From assembly GCF_000524195.1 (NCBI RefSeq), contig NW_020170408.1:840785-904784 (forward strand): a stretch of 64,000 bases of DNA, in the 5' to 3' direction. The stretch is from Echinococcus granulosus (lineage: Eukaryota > Platyhelminthes > Cestoda > Cyclophyllidea > Taeniidae). Made by a program: the position numbers and the translations under genes. Shown in pieces: positions 28,901 to 42,000 of this stretch (within the stretch, counting starts at the first letter, position 1; every line of letters starts with the position of its first letter). The notes under the pieces are model-generated. The model searched no databases and was not told the origin of the DNA. It was given only the letters and a program-made list of their open reading frames with translations.

Positions 28901-31900
28901 TTCTATGCAAAAAACTATATTTCTTGCTACAGTTTCAAGTTAAAACATGTATTAGTACGCAAGCAATAATAAAATATTGTTTGAAACTTCTAACTTTCAT
29001 TCAAGTTTAGTGGTCAATCATGTCATTTTCAGAGGAGTATTAAATGTCGTCAAAGCTGAGAAATTGCCAAAGTTTTTTTTCAGTATGTTTTAAGTAAAGC
29101 AAATATGTGTTCTTAGTAAGTATTCAGTCCAAACTGGTTAATTTTTAATAGGCTAACTTAAATTATGTCAAGGTTGCCCAGGCCGACTGCTTTCAAATGA
29201 TTTTGGTCACTGCCTGAGATGAGGGGGACCGCATAAGGGGAGCATTACCTCGCCTTGTGGGCTGAGAATTGGGGCTTGATAGGCGAATTCGCTGATGAAT
29301 AGCAGACATCGGAGGTATAAATTTGCCACACCAATCAGGACAAGATCGCCGTTTTTTGCACACAACTCTTGTTGTCTTATGGGTAATCTCTGAAAGAATG
29401 TCAAACGACAAATATCTTGTCAAAGTCTCGCAACTTTGCGGTTCCGCAATGCTACTGCTTTGGAAATAAGTAGGCGGAAACACAATTCGATATGAGATTA
29501 GAAACTTAGGTTTACTAGGCGCGTTCAAGGGAGGCCGGGACTCCAGAGTTTGCCGTGAAGTGATAGACAGCATGTATCCCCTTACAGGTTTTATTGGTTG
29601 GGGTCATTTTATGAAACCATCCAGACACCGTTGGCCAAGGTGGCATGCGATTCAAAATTTGGTTCCAGAGTCCGTACAATCAGAATACAGCGCTTCCAAC
29701 GAAGGCTAAACGGCAGTCACTAGTGGCTCCCAGTCTAGCCGCTTCTTTGTAAACTATTGGTGCCTGGGTAATAAAAGCTAGGAGTTTCGCAAAAAATTTA
29801 AACCAGTCGTGAGATGTGCGATGAACACACATAAAGCTGACAGACAACGGTCACTACGACAGCTCTCCACAGAAAGAAATCGACCGAATTTTCATAGATG
29901 GTTTAGCCGTACTGACAAATCATTCTATACCGAAGGTAGTTTCCAGGCTGTGTAGAAATGCTGTAGACAATAGTGCAGGCTGCTTTAATTTGTTCCTTAC
30001 TGTTGCAAATCCAAGCGTCCCAGTTTGACTTGAGCGTTGATTGCATTCACCGCGAAGAATACAGCAATGTCTTACTCTCACTTCACTGGTATGATCGGAA
30101 GAACCACTGACTGAGACACCACTGTCCTCATTCTCTCCTTGGTTTGATTCAAGTTCCCTGAGGTTGTGCTGCATTCGAGCAAGACTCATTGATCTCTCTC
30201 GAACACCTCCACGGTGTAATTCGATGACAGGCTCGCATTGAAGCTGACGATGCGCCTAAGGGATTGAGAGCAAACATTTTGAAAGAAGAAAATTAGTGGG
30301 CTGATGGCTGGTGTATCTGTGAGATCATAACATTCTCTTTCCTTGTTAATAGACTATGAGAAGCATCCTGGAAGAGTAAGATCTGTGTGAGGGAAAAAGG
30401 CTGGTAGCTATGCGAAGATTGGACACATTTTTGCATTTCTTACTCGTTTCGCTTGATTGAGACAGTGAATTGGCACTTGAAGGGAGACGTGATACTGCAC
30501 GTTACTGCGACGCTCCTTAAGCAAGGTGTTAGCTCGTTCCGCCAGTAGATTTGCTTGAACCAGCTTTTCACGAATCTCCTCAAAGCTACCCATCGAATCG
30601 TTGAACCTGGAAGCAAAAAAGGCATCTTCTTATTGCTCTCGCTTCATGCTGAAAAATTACGGATGTAGAGGTGGAAGTAGAGCCACGTGGCAGAAGAAGG
30701 GTTACTGAGGTGTGCTGGTTGGATCGACGGAATTCTCACATGTCTAACCACTAATAAATAAGCATTTGCGTGGTTCCAAGTGTAAAATTGGCTTCCAGAA
30801 ATTTCCGCTCACACAAAAATGTGATTTCAAAGGTCATTGACAGTCTTTTTAAAAAAAGGAGAGCGTTATTGTCAGAAGAACCGCCCATCTATTCTACTGT
30901 ATCAAACGAATGCTTCCTAGAGGTAAACGAGGGTCACTCGATTGAAGTGGACCATATCATCTAGGCTAAAACCCCGCCTTTAGTTTGGTATGGCTCATTA
31001 TTCTCCTTACGAGAACAGACCTTGGAGAGTTGAATGCGGAAGGGGGGTAAAGAGGGCTTGAGGTAACATTGCGTCCACGTAGACCAGTCGAAGGGTCAGA
31101 GCGCTGATTGTCAAGTATTCGTTGAACAGACGAACCACTAGCTGGCGATGCGAATGGGCTCCTTCGAAGATGACGCGGGGTCAGTGGTTCATCTACAATC
31201 CAATAAAAAATCCATGCTAAATTTCATTGTTCTCCCCCCCACCCCTATTTTGTCAGACCCACAAAAAAATCGTCACTTCTTTAAGTTAATGTTACAAATA
31301 AATTTTGAAGTGTGAATTTTGGCTCGGTAGTTGTGGTGACACTGGATAGGCAGGCGAGTGCTGTCACCCTCTGACGGGAGCTTAGTCATACACACCGCAT
31401 GTACACACGCACGCACGCACGGGCACGCAACCAAAGCGGCGCGTCTCTGCGCTCATCATCAATCGATAACAGCTGATACGCGCGACGCCCTTCACCGTCA
31501 TTTGGAGACGGTGTTTGCAATCCTCCTCCTCCCTTCGCAAAAGTCTTCTCATAGAGCAATCACTAGCCCCCCCATCCTACTTTTCCTTCTCCTCCTCATT
31601 GAAGAGAGGCCATAACTTTTTAGCCTGATGCACAAAGGTACATGTTTGGTTGCTGTAATACCAAAAAAAGGGAACCAAGATTTAATACCGAAAGAATGAA
31701 AATGCAGTGTTATATTTTCTATTTCTTAAGGGAACCAATGAGGAACCAGTGTGATTTTCAATCGACATCCACCAAGCCTCAAGAAGTAATTTTATGCTCT
31801 TTAAAATATGTTTACATTAGATCAACACAACAGGAAGGTGTAATTAAGGTGCAAATGGAATCGCTAAATTTGTATGGTGAACTTTTGCCGGTCTTACTTG

Positions 31901-32320
31901 GATTTGGCCTTGTCACTGGTCGACATCGCATCCGTATGATGGGCTTGGGATTCGGGCTAAGGGACTACAAGGAATAAAGAGGCTTTTTTAGCTAGTAGCG
32001 ACATTTTCTAAAGTGTGCACTTTGGAACATTAATATTATATAATATTAAAAGAAAGAATAACAATTTGTTCCTTTTAAGTGGGGTTAATTGGTTTTATTC
32101 GTTCCTTTCATTTGTTTAAATGAGTCAGGTATGCCGGTCACGGAGTGACCTTGGAGCGGGGAGCGTCTTAGAGTTAAGCAAAAGAAGACGGGGTGTGTAA
32201 GATGACAAGAAATTAGTGATTTTGGTTTAGACTTACAAAGTCATTTGTAGGATTGTCTTCATCTGTTTCATTGGGTGTATTTACGCCTAACTGGTGTGTT
32301 GGTAGCGTTCTACGACTCAT
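13912..32320 (-). CDS. KIF13-like kinesin-3 family protein, apparently lacking the motor domain
   Basis: Exons, in transcript order: 32320-32237 (start ATG, tentative), 31192-31021, 30606-30444, 30255-30082, 29389-29249, 28760-28636, 28337-28058, 26336-25998, 24924-24757, 24716-24540, 24481-24283, 24039-23822, 22743-22609, 22530-22480, 21857-21813, 21766-21629, 21144-21046, 20883-20767, 17857-17732, 17469-17383, 17305-17225, 17180-16932, 16858-16537, 15301-15125, 14715-14648, 13986-13912. They give about 1,340 residues. The middle follows KIF13A/B block by block: REKLVQANLLAERANTLL, YHVSLQVP, CEPVIEL, LIGVANLYL, LSPQGE, LEVRVTIHGAIGIP, LSIEVYGN, AEDWLRVQRRVDFWVSIEEL, TGGIYQLRQG, DSYQEYDLETVRRKW, LVPAPGSNLPGA, ASWDSNLHES, SERIYLIVK and LVLRKRICVRI. 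The C-terminal third is Ser/Arg-rich and ends YEEFDLTID. No P-loop (GQTGSGK), switch motif or FHA domain was found, and no CAP-Gly domain at the C-terminus. KIF13 kinesins carry vesicle cargo along microtubules. Exon 1 ends in phase 0 but exon 2 needs phase 1, so a small exon is missing or exon 1 is wrong. Confidence 0.88.
18502..18697 (+). mobile_element. LTR-like repeat (TRIM-type), copy A, in a KIF13-like intron
   Basis: The 196-bp element starts TGTAG and ends CTACA. It shares long blocks with copies at 51859-52047 and 63468-63666: GGTGAGGCGCCACTTTTG, GGGCTGGCC, the stretch around AGCCCAGACACC, and the end block GGGACGCTACA. It sits in the 2.9-kb intron between KIF13-like exons 20883-20767 and 17857-17732, in the opposite orientation to the gene. 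No copy encodes a protein. Size, ends and family behaviour suit the LTR of a non-autonomous miniature retrotransposon. Taeniid Ta-TRIM is the likely comparison but cannot be confirmed here. It appears to be a solo LTR, since the sequence after it does not keep the internal region seen at 63667 onward. Confidence 0.65.
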
Positions 32321-35300
32321 TGTAGCTATTCATGCAAAAATTTATAAATAGAAAAGAGGTGTAAGATAATAGGCCCTTTTATATCTGTCAAATTGCGTCA
32401 TTCTTGGCTGGAAGTAGTCAACTTTAAGGAGAGTCATTACTGAATTAGTAGTTAGGCAATGCTTACACTCAAACTCGGGTAAAAAATAGACCTTACATAA
32501 GGCTACCATCAAGTGGCAAAACCACTTTTAGAAAAAAATGATCGGTATAATCCGAGGACGTACCGACTCTGGTGCTATGCCCATATACAGAGGAGGATGC
32601 GTATCAGAAAGCCAAATTTAAAAGATCCACATTGAAAGCACCAGTGGAGGTATCATCATAGATTACTATTATCAAGACTGCTGACCCTGGTGCTAACTGA
32701 GCTGAGCCGAGCTGAGAAGTCGAGTTGGATTGAGCTGAGGGCCCAACGAAATATGAGCACGCAAATTGCGTTGGCGTGCATAAATACCGTTGCACCACTT
32801 GCCTGTTCACGCACGCAAACACACACACACACGATTGCACAATCACAACCTGCACGCATCATCCGTTGATTGACAATTTTGTGTGATTCGACGCAAGTCA
32901 GTTTAGCAAGAATCATTTCTAGGGACCATTTGAGAAGCATTAATTAGGTTTTTGCAGTCATTATTAGTCATGGCCCTTTTTTACCCATGCTGCGGGTTTG
33001 GAGTATCTGTTTAAAGAGTTCAGGCTAATGCACCACGAGACTAAAATGTCGCCGTTCTAAGGTGACATGCATTAATTTTACATCAATCCAGGCGGGCTAT
33101 CCAACGTTCGTGGTACGAGTTATGGTCGTGGTGGCATAGTTCCGCGTCAGAGCTCTTCACGAATGACTTGCAGGACCGCGTTGTTGATAAATGTAAAGTA
33201 GCGCACTCCAAATGGGTGCCAGAATAGAAACCACTTGTAGCAGACGCTCGACTCAGTTGGATGTCGAAGGCTATATCAACTGCGAGGAATTGAATTATGC
33301 GTTTGAATGCTGACGTAGAGACTATCCTCTCAGTAGAAAAGTCTCAAGCCTATGGTGCCTGTGATATAAAGACGACATCCCGATCGCATGCCTTGTCGTC
33401 AAGACAAAGGCTTTGACGTGAAAGTCGTTATGGCCAACTAGTATGAGTAAGCTGAGGGAGGAGATATGATGTGTGTACGTGAGACACAAGGTTGTCCCAT
33501 TCCTGCCTATTCATGGCCTTGCAATTATCTTGTCCTAGCCTTGTGATGATCAGTAGCACATTTCAAATCTGTCTGTGCGTGACATTGACAAATCAGAGGG
33601 GAACCGCCATCTGGGATGTTTGGTCACCATCTAATCGGCTTGCCTCCTTAGTAGTGGGCTTTTATACACCACAACGATAACGCGAAAGTATGTACCCATT
33701 CAGAAAATTCTGTTTCCAATACAACTTGCTTGTGTAGCTGACAGCTTGATGTCCTCATTTCTGTTCAATGCCGAGTGAAGACCTATGAGTGTCATAAAAC
33801 GTACCAATTTATATTTACCCAGGCTAAACAAGCAAAAGCTCACAATTTGCTGACTACACACTTGCCAGGAGACTTGCACCTCACCTCTGATTTCCCATGG
33901 TTAAGAGAAACGGAATGCATTAGGGATGTTGGTGGCAATATTGGATCTACCCAAACAGGCATTCCCCACCATCTACAGGCGCACTTCATGGAAAGTATTT
34001 TTCAATAACTACACCTCCATTATTCGCTTCAAATAATACTTTCTGGTGTCCATTACAAAAACTGGGAGAGGAGAAAAGGGATATGAGCATGAAGAGACCT
34101 GGTGTTGTTAATTTTTCCTTTTTTGCTGTTTTTAAGATCAGCACCTTCCATCGAGACCTAAAGCTGGCTATCATCATGAGAAGTAGTAGAAAAATTAATG
34201 CGAGTTTCATATACCCCTATATCATGCAGCAGAATGGCATCACTCTAGGCTGTAGCCAAATCCACCATGGACTCCGGTGTCTTCAACTGCACTGCCACAT
34301 TTCTACTTTTTTCAATAAGGCTGTGCCAGGATGTTTATGTCGTCGTGGAGACCTCGATGGAACAATCCACGTAAATACGAGGGTAGAGACGCTGGATCAA
34401 TCGCAGTGGCAAGGAAACTCGATCCCAAATGACAACTACCCTGATGTATCCGGTTGGATGCGAAACCTTAGAGTAACAGAATTTGCTGACAAGTGAAAGA
34501 ACACAAGACCTAAATGACTTAAAAAATGACCATTTTGGAGCTGTCTAAGGTTGTTTACACGGAGATGTGTGAATTACGTGGAGGAATGGCGCTTTCCTTC
34601 ATATACGGTAGATAAATGGAGCCCAGATGGATAGCGGAGCAGCGATAGGGGGAGTAGATGTAGGAGACATCTTCACTGACCTACTTTAAAGTAAAAAACA
34701 GCGCTTCGTTCTCACAACTAACAAAAGGCATGTGACATCTTTGTGACATCCAGAAGGTACCACCCTAAAATCATTCGGATGAGTCAACCACAAATATACA
34801 TTCATCAGGACCAAGAATAACCATCAATGTCAGTGATGAAAGGATTGGCCTGCATCTCCGTCAAACGTGAGAGGTGGTATAATAGTACCGAGCAAAATGG
34901 GTGGCAACGCCAATGGACCAACAAATGTCAACAAGCTCCACAGAGCATGACTTTAATCTTCAGGTCTTATACCTCCCACTTTTGGACTTTAGTAATACAG
35001 TCACCCACTCTACGCCCCGAAGACTAAGTTTGCTTTTGTGTGTGGTAGAATGAAGGAGAAATCACTTACCTGTTGAGGAGTGAACAATTTCAGTGAAAAG
35101 AATGCCTCCATCCCCCCCCCCCCAGAGGGAGCTAGTCAGTTAGAAGAAAGCTTCACTAGTATTCCCATTGGGCACCGTAAGACCGCATTCCGCATACGAC
35201 TGCAAAACTAACCGGTAAAGAAGGAAGGGACCGCCACATCCTTACCCTCCATGTCGCAATGACAGTAATGCCTCAAGTGATCCTCACCTTTCAGTGGCTT

Positions 35301-36074
35301 CAGAAGCTCATACAAATCACGTGAATTAGACATTTGCAAGGTGAGGGTAAAATGGAAGTTGGCGGTGGCAAAGAACTGGTTCTTGGCTTCTAGAGACAAC
35401 GTGTATAATGGAAACAGAATTCGTAGGTAGCATGTGATGCGACGAAAGGGAAGTGTAGAATTGTTTTAACAACTTCAAGAAGCTCCAATTTTTCCAACTT
35501 TTAGCATCTTCCTCCTAGGTGAGCAAAACTGCCAGTTTCAACTAGCCAAGTAAAAAGACGGGACTTGTTTAGGTTGTACATTTACCTGTGCGGGAATTCT
35601 GACACTAGTCGCCATTTTTAGCGGCTTAGGATTCTGTTTGTGCGTGTCACCTCTATCTCCGCCGCTCACTTAAGAATAAGGGTTCATTTATACCACAGAG
35701 CATGTTAAAGAATATCTTCACCGACAACAGTAATCCCTCCTCTAATTTTAAACCACAAATAAATGAAAAGTGTCAACGCGTCATGAGCAGTAAGCGTTCG
35801 TATTATTATCGAGGAAGAAGGCCTATTAATCAAGAGAGAGGGAACGTGATAGGACGACTGAAGTGAAAACGAAAAGGGGAAGGGAGACAGGAAAGGCGTT
35901 CTAGAGACAGAGGGAGAGAGAAACCAAGACGAAGCGTCAAATGCATCATTGTCAGTGGGACAATAGCCATGATAACACAATTGGGTGCGAGAAATGACAA
36001 CACACACACACACACACGCACATACATGAGGTGCTACTGTAATGCGGGGAACCCACACACACTAGTGCGGTGAC
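32321..36074. other. Intergenic region between KIF13-like and MAP1 genes
   Basis: This 3.75-kb stretch should contain the KIF13-like promoter, and motor exons if they existed close by. I looked on the minus strand for kinesin motor signatures and saw none. It holds a (CA)n tract near 32816-32834, another near 36000-36018, a C-run near 35111-35123 and an unassigned exon-like block at 35072-35616. Longer frames such as 34083-34496 on the plus strand show no family resemblance. Confidence 0.5.
35072..35616 (-). other. Unassigned exon-like block with splice signals
   Basis: On the minus strand an ATG near 35616 begins MATSVRIPAQ and is followed directly by a good donor (CAG then GTAAAT). A good acceptor (TTGTCTCTAG) near 35393 opens a frame with FFATANFHFTLTLQ and SRDLYELLKPLKG, which itself carries donor-like GTGAGG and GTAAGG sites. 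A further donor CAACAG-GTAAGT lies near 35072. The phases of these pieces do not join into one long protein. I do not recognise the product. It may be a small gene, 5' non-coding exons of the KIF13-like gene, or chance. Confidence 0.25.
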
Positions 36075-39000
36075 CTAGAAGTCGAGACGGAAGCCGGGGC
36101 AGGAGAGATCGTTGGCATTTCTATCACCACCAGCAGCACTTTCTGCAGTCACCAATTGGATAGTTGAACGCTCAGCAACTGTCAGGAGGTCAATATCGTC
36201 ATCTGTCAGGCGTTTCTCATTTAATGAAGCCCATTCCAATAGGCCAGGGGTGTCGTGCGACAAAATGAGTGAAACCTCATGATTACCACCAACCGCTGTT
36301 GCTTTGTCACCTACACAATAAAACATACTTTTTTAGTTATCAAATCAATGAGTATCGTTTATTTAACTGAGCGAGCTCTAGCATACCTAGTGAAAGCTGT
36401 ACAAATAGAAGCACCGCCTAACTTTTAAACAACGAAAAAGGGTGTCGATCGAAAAAAAAAGAATGGCACTGGTTACGGAGAACAAAGTAGACGTGGCAAT
36501 GCGAGAGAAAGCTTTCCAGACTATCCAACACAGCTCCATGGAGTCACATTAAGGAAAAGTAAGCCAAATGCAGGGATTGTACATTATGTTCAACTGTGCG
36601 TTACACTACGGGAGCTCTTCCGCCTTCGCAGGCTGGCGATGTAGCCATCCAACCATGGCCGTAGCTTCCCACCCCTTGCATACACGAACAGTAGATCTTT
36701 CTCAACCGCAATGATGATTTATTATGACTTCAAGAAGGAAACTGCACAACAAATCAATTAAATTCTCCCGGAGTTTTAAATAAAAAAGGCAGGTCGAAAA
36801 AAACTGCCGTTAGTACTACTTAAAGCGTATTAAGTAGAGAGTTCGGTAAGGAGCGCAAAGGTTAATGCAAGAAACGCAGGCTGTCTCACTCGTCCTGATC
36901 ATGTGAGGCAAGGTTCTGACTGCAAACAAGTGACAAAATGTCAATAGATTAGCCATGAAAGGAGAAGGAAATTCGCCTATTCTTTAGGTCCTTAGACAAG
37001 GGAGAAAAGGAAAGCAAAGTGAGAAGGCAGTAGCGACGTTACGCCTACTACTGTGGTGCTGCCACGGTTAGAGGTGAGTGAATAGTCTGCCCCATTATTA
37101 CCGCCAGTTGACACCGCGCGTTTTGTCTTCAGGTAGTCTAGTCTAGTCTAGTAGCCTCGTATTGAGAGAAAGCTTCCACCGCCTCTACAATGATGTCACG
37201 CTAACCCACTCACCAGTAAGTCATTTGACTGCTGTACGTCCACCACCAAAGTCCGTGAGTGTCTGCACGTCACTGACAAGCCCAGGTTTGCTATCTCTTC
37301 AAGCATCAATCACCACGGGCCTTCCTTTGAGTATTTATCACGTGGAATGTAGTCTTGCCCTGAACAACTCATCAATGCGCAACCTGTGGTGTAACGAAGT
37401 TGTACAAGAGACAAATCTTCTCGTGACAATCCACACCGCACTCATTTTCGAAAACGAAGGCGTGTTTTTTTCAAAAGGTTAACACATGGTGGATATGAAA
37501 GATAGACAGATGACACCTTGCCCCCAACCACCAGCGCAGAAGAACAGATCAAAAACGCTGCATCGAGTTAAAAGAGCATTTTGACCAAGGAAAATGGTAT
37601 TTTTTTGCACTGTCTCACTACAGCACGTGACAGATCCCGTGTGCGACATTCCATTCCGGTATCAAAACGAAGTAGTGGGCTGTCAACAACGGCGGCAAAG
37701 TGAAATAGGCCGTTTAGGAGCGATTTCGCCAGTTCTAGATATTATTTGAGTACTGACGCGAGTGCATAAATGAAGGATGGAAGAACGGTGAAAAAAAATG
37801 CCTTTTTCACCACGATCTTGGTGAATGGGACGTTGTCAAGCGCGACGGGTGTCATACGTGTTAACTAGATAAATGAGGCCAGACCCTTGGCAGGGACTTC
37901 AGGTGTAATTCCACCGTAACCAGAGGATTTAATGCGACACAAACACGGGTCAGGCGAATTGACAGATGGCTGATGAATTTTGATGACAGGATAAGGCAGA
38001 AAAAGAGGGAACAGCTAAACAATTTTAGAGGCATAAAAGAGACGCACCGTGCCAAGTCGCCTTGCCAACAGCAAGAGCTTTAAGTAGATCAGCAGTAGGA
38101 GCCACAGTAGTAGCAACATAGTAGCGAGCGAGAACGCGTTTGAAGAATTCTGCATCTACAAGACTAACATCCCCACCTCCTGGTAGAAATGCAACATCCA
38201 CAAAAGTCCGTTTTGCCAGTTTTTCGTAGAGACCCTTAGAAAAGCCCATAGAGGCCTCGTAGTAGCCCTCTGGGTGTGCCACGCCTGGGGACGCCGATTT
38301 TGCACCTGTCTGTCTCACACCCTTCGCTGAAATGGAAAGAAGGATGGGTTTACCAAATGCCTCGAGAAAATCCATGAGTACATATAAAATTGTAGGAAAT
38401 TTTAAGGGAAAATCACTGCATGGTGATTTTCCCACCTGCCCGGTGGTGGATGGATTTGCAAGGTCCGATTAAGCTATTACAAGCATGACAATGCTCAAAA
38501 TAGGAGGAGGGATACTAGACAGCTAAACAATACTTTATTGTTATAAGTTCCAGCCTCATGGAATGACGGTACATCTTCAACTACTGAGTCGTGGGACGAA
38601 GAATCTGGGTAAGCGCGTAGACAGGCAGGCAAGGGGATACAGTCAGTGAAAAGCAAAAAAAAAGAACGTGTAGGCATTTGGTGTATGCATGTATGAGTGA
38701 CTAACGCTTACGTACACACAAACACACAAACGTTGGGTAGGGAAAGAGTCAAGCTTAGCTTAAACCCTGACAAAAGCAAGGGCACAGTTACTCACTCCAC
38801 CATCCCGACGTACACATGCAATTGATAGTCTTTCAGATTCAGATAGCAATTTCCCACCTTTGTGGAAGTGACGGGATGAAATAGACGATTTTCTAGATTA
38901 GAGGAGAGTCCGACGCATGTGCAAAGCGAGGTTCAAGTCGAACCGCTACTATTGGAGTGATAAAAAGAATTGTCTATTGACTGAGCAGTCGCATACTTGA

Positions 39001-42000
39001 CATAGTCCAAAAGATGCTAATTTCCCTGTTCTAAACGCTCCTTCGACTCCACGCAGCGCCTATTACCAACTCTTCTGCGCTGGTGGTTGGGGGCAAGGTG
39101 TCATCTGTCTATCTTTCATATCCACCATGTGTTAACCTTTTGAAAAAAACACGCCTTCGTTTTCGAAAATGAGTGCGGTGTGGATTGTCACGAGAAGATT
39201 TGTCTCTTGTACAACTTCGTTACACCACAGGTTGCGCATTGATGAGATGTTCAGGGCAAGACTACATTCCACGTGATAAATACTCAAAGGAAGGCCCGTG
39301 GTGATTGCTGCTTGAAGAGATAGCAAACCTGGGCTTGTCAGTGACGTGCAGACACTCACGGACTTTGGTGGTGGACGTACAGCAGTCAAATGACTTACTG
39401 GTGAGTGGGTTAGCGTGACATCATTGTAGAGTCTATGCAAGATGCCTGCTGTCAATGCTAGGGACTATTCACAGTTGGGAGCTTACACCATCTTTCACAC
39501 GAAATTTTTTAGTCGCCACACCCTGTTGCACGCAATCGCCCATTTACCAACTCACCGCAGGCTGTTGCCGGGGTGTCTACATGCCAGCCTGCCTGTCTGC
39601 CTGGACTGACCTATGGCGTCATACCCCGGCAATTGGCAGTCAGACTGTGTGCTACTGTCACACCTATATTATTTTTTCTTTTGTAGTTGTAAAACCCAAT
39701 ACCTTGAACCTGATATTAATAACTGATTCTCAGAAAATATGTTGCCAACTACTAAATTTTGAAAGGATTAGACTAACCTGGAGCACTGGTGGGAGCCGGC
39801 ATAGCTTGAGGCTGGCCCCAATCATGGAGAGGATCCAAGGGTTCTGCTCCGGGTTCCATGACAGCTTGCTGCTCGCCATCAAACAGATGGTTCTCATCCA
39901 TCGACTTGACGGGAGACGTCGCTACTCCGTCCCCTCCGTTCATCCCCTTCATCACCTCAGGAGTTGGCGATTGATGATCTACTTCCGGTGTCGGTTCCAC
40001 AGGTGGTGTGATCTCTGTTAAGGACAACAAAATAGGGTTTGAGCTGGCACTACCTATTAGCCTCGTGTTGTAAATCAACCGCCACAGTCCTGGCCTCCAC
40101 GATCTACTTAGTAACCATTTAATTACGTGTGTCACACATATGTGACGTGAAAGCCCAGAGATGAGAGAATCAAGAAGATGACTTCCTCACTGCCTGACGC
40201 GGGTGAGTAGTTGACAGTGATCATCAACAATTAAATCACAAAGATTTAAAGAACAAGAAAAAGTCGCCTATTAGACGAGACAAATAATCTCAAGATAGAA
40301 GAACGATCAATTTGCAAGAAGAGATTTCCCCTGTTCACTCTACCGCTTTCTCCGTGTTTTTATGTCTCAATCCTTTCACAATTTGTCATGCAAACTGATT
40401 TAATGAGTGTGGGCTGACGTTATCAGCTGAAACATAATGATTTGTAGCTAGTTCCAAAACTCCAAAAGTTTCCCGTAGCATTTGCGAGCGGTTTAGCGGT
40501 TGATTTTCTTACTGAATGAGTGATTTGACTCTGGTAATGGACTATCCAAGGAGAATGAATCAGATTGGTGAAGAATCTTCATTCTGAAGCATCTAAAGAA
40601 CAATTTCAACGACAACTGTGAATATCGTGGAAGGTAAGTAGATGGATATCACCCGACCATAGTTGATGGTAGAGATCACAGATTTCCTAGGGTTTCGTAC
40701 GTTTTTAAATTGTCGGCTGATTAACCAAATATCATTTTGTGATGAGAAATGGTTTTTGAAGGTCTGGTAAGTGAGCCAATTTATCATTGTTGGTTATTCA
40801 CAACTGACTCACCCACTAGCTACCTACGCGACGCTTCTGTGGCGTCTACCACACCATCCCCACAGGGCTATATACTTGCGCATGGTAGATTGAAAAGGAA
40901 ACTGTCCAATTGCTGAAGGTCAAGCGGTTGCTTCATGGGTAACGTCCATCCTCCCAATACGAAGCGGCACGACTAGGGGGTAGCCATGTCAAGTGAATCA
41001 GTGAAAAGAAAACCCATTCCTTTTCAAGGCAACACTTGACTTCACACCACCTCAAAACCTTTCAATGGGATCAATGATGGAAGCGAGAGAAAGGGAGATA
41101 ATGCCCCATTCCCAACTGTGATTCCCACTTCTTCAGGTGATTTTTGCCAGTTTCTGTCACCAAACAATAGTGGGCTCATATGCAAAATAAAACAGACAGT
41201 TGGAAAATAAAGGTGAGACGGGAAAAGAGGTGGATAGGGCTGGGTTTTTATTAAAATCCGCACGCTCGATTGAAAAGGAAAATAAACAAACCTTTCCAAT
41301 TTCAGAGCCTCTCAGTCACAGAAGTTTCTGTTAACAGCCCACAAGCCCCACTGGAATTAACCTCCTTCCAGAACCGAACACCTCGGACGCTGCACTTGGA
41401 GAGAGAGAGGAAAGCGATTCCGATTACACTGACTGCAGATGTTTAGATCTATGTAGATATGCAATAGAAGGGACGATCGGAGCTACCCCCTGATTAGGCA
41501 ATCACCCTCCAGTCAGATGGTTTTTAGTAGGTCAGGTCGACAACTGAAGCCATATCAGGTGGAAACCATCTAAAAACGTCTAGTATGGAGCCACCACCGA
41601 TAGCTATGCCTTAAGCAGCTGTGTGGAATCATGACATGACAGGGAGTTAAACAAGGACAAATCTCTCTGGGTAATTTTTATATAGGGGTAAAGCAACTCA
41701 AAATGAGGGAGAATGCAGTGAAATAGGAAATCATGAAAAAGGAATTATGAGATAAGGTACAATTATCATAAATTCATCGAAGTTCTTCAACTTTCAAACT
41801 AACCTGCTACTATTTCAGCGGGTGTCTCATTCTTTTCTTTCTCCTCTTTTTTCTTTTTCTCTTTCACCACCTCCTTGGCCTTCAATGGAGGAACTGTCTT
41901 CGTCAACATTGAAGTTGGTTTGTGCGATGGCGGTGGTGCGCTCTTTAGCTGACGGGCCTCCACTTTTGGTGCCAGTTTAGTCGGTGCTTTGGACGTGATG

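Noticed and set aside
34083..34496. 137-codon plus-strand frame
   Set aside because: Its composition is unremarkable, with no motif, and neither strand gives a recognisable domain.
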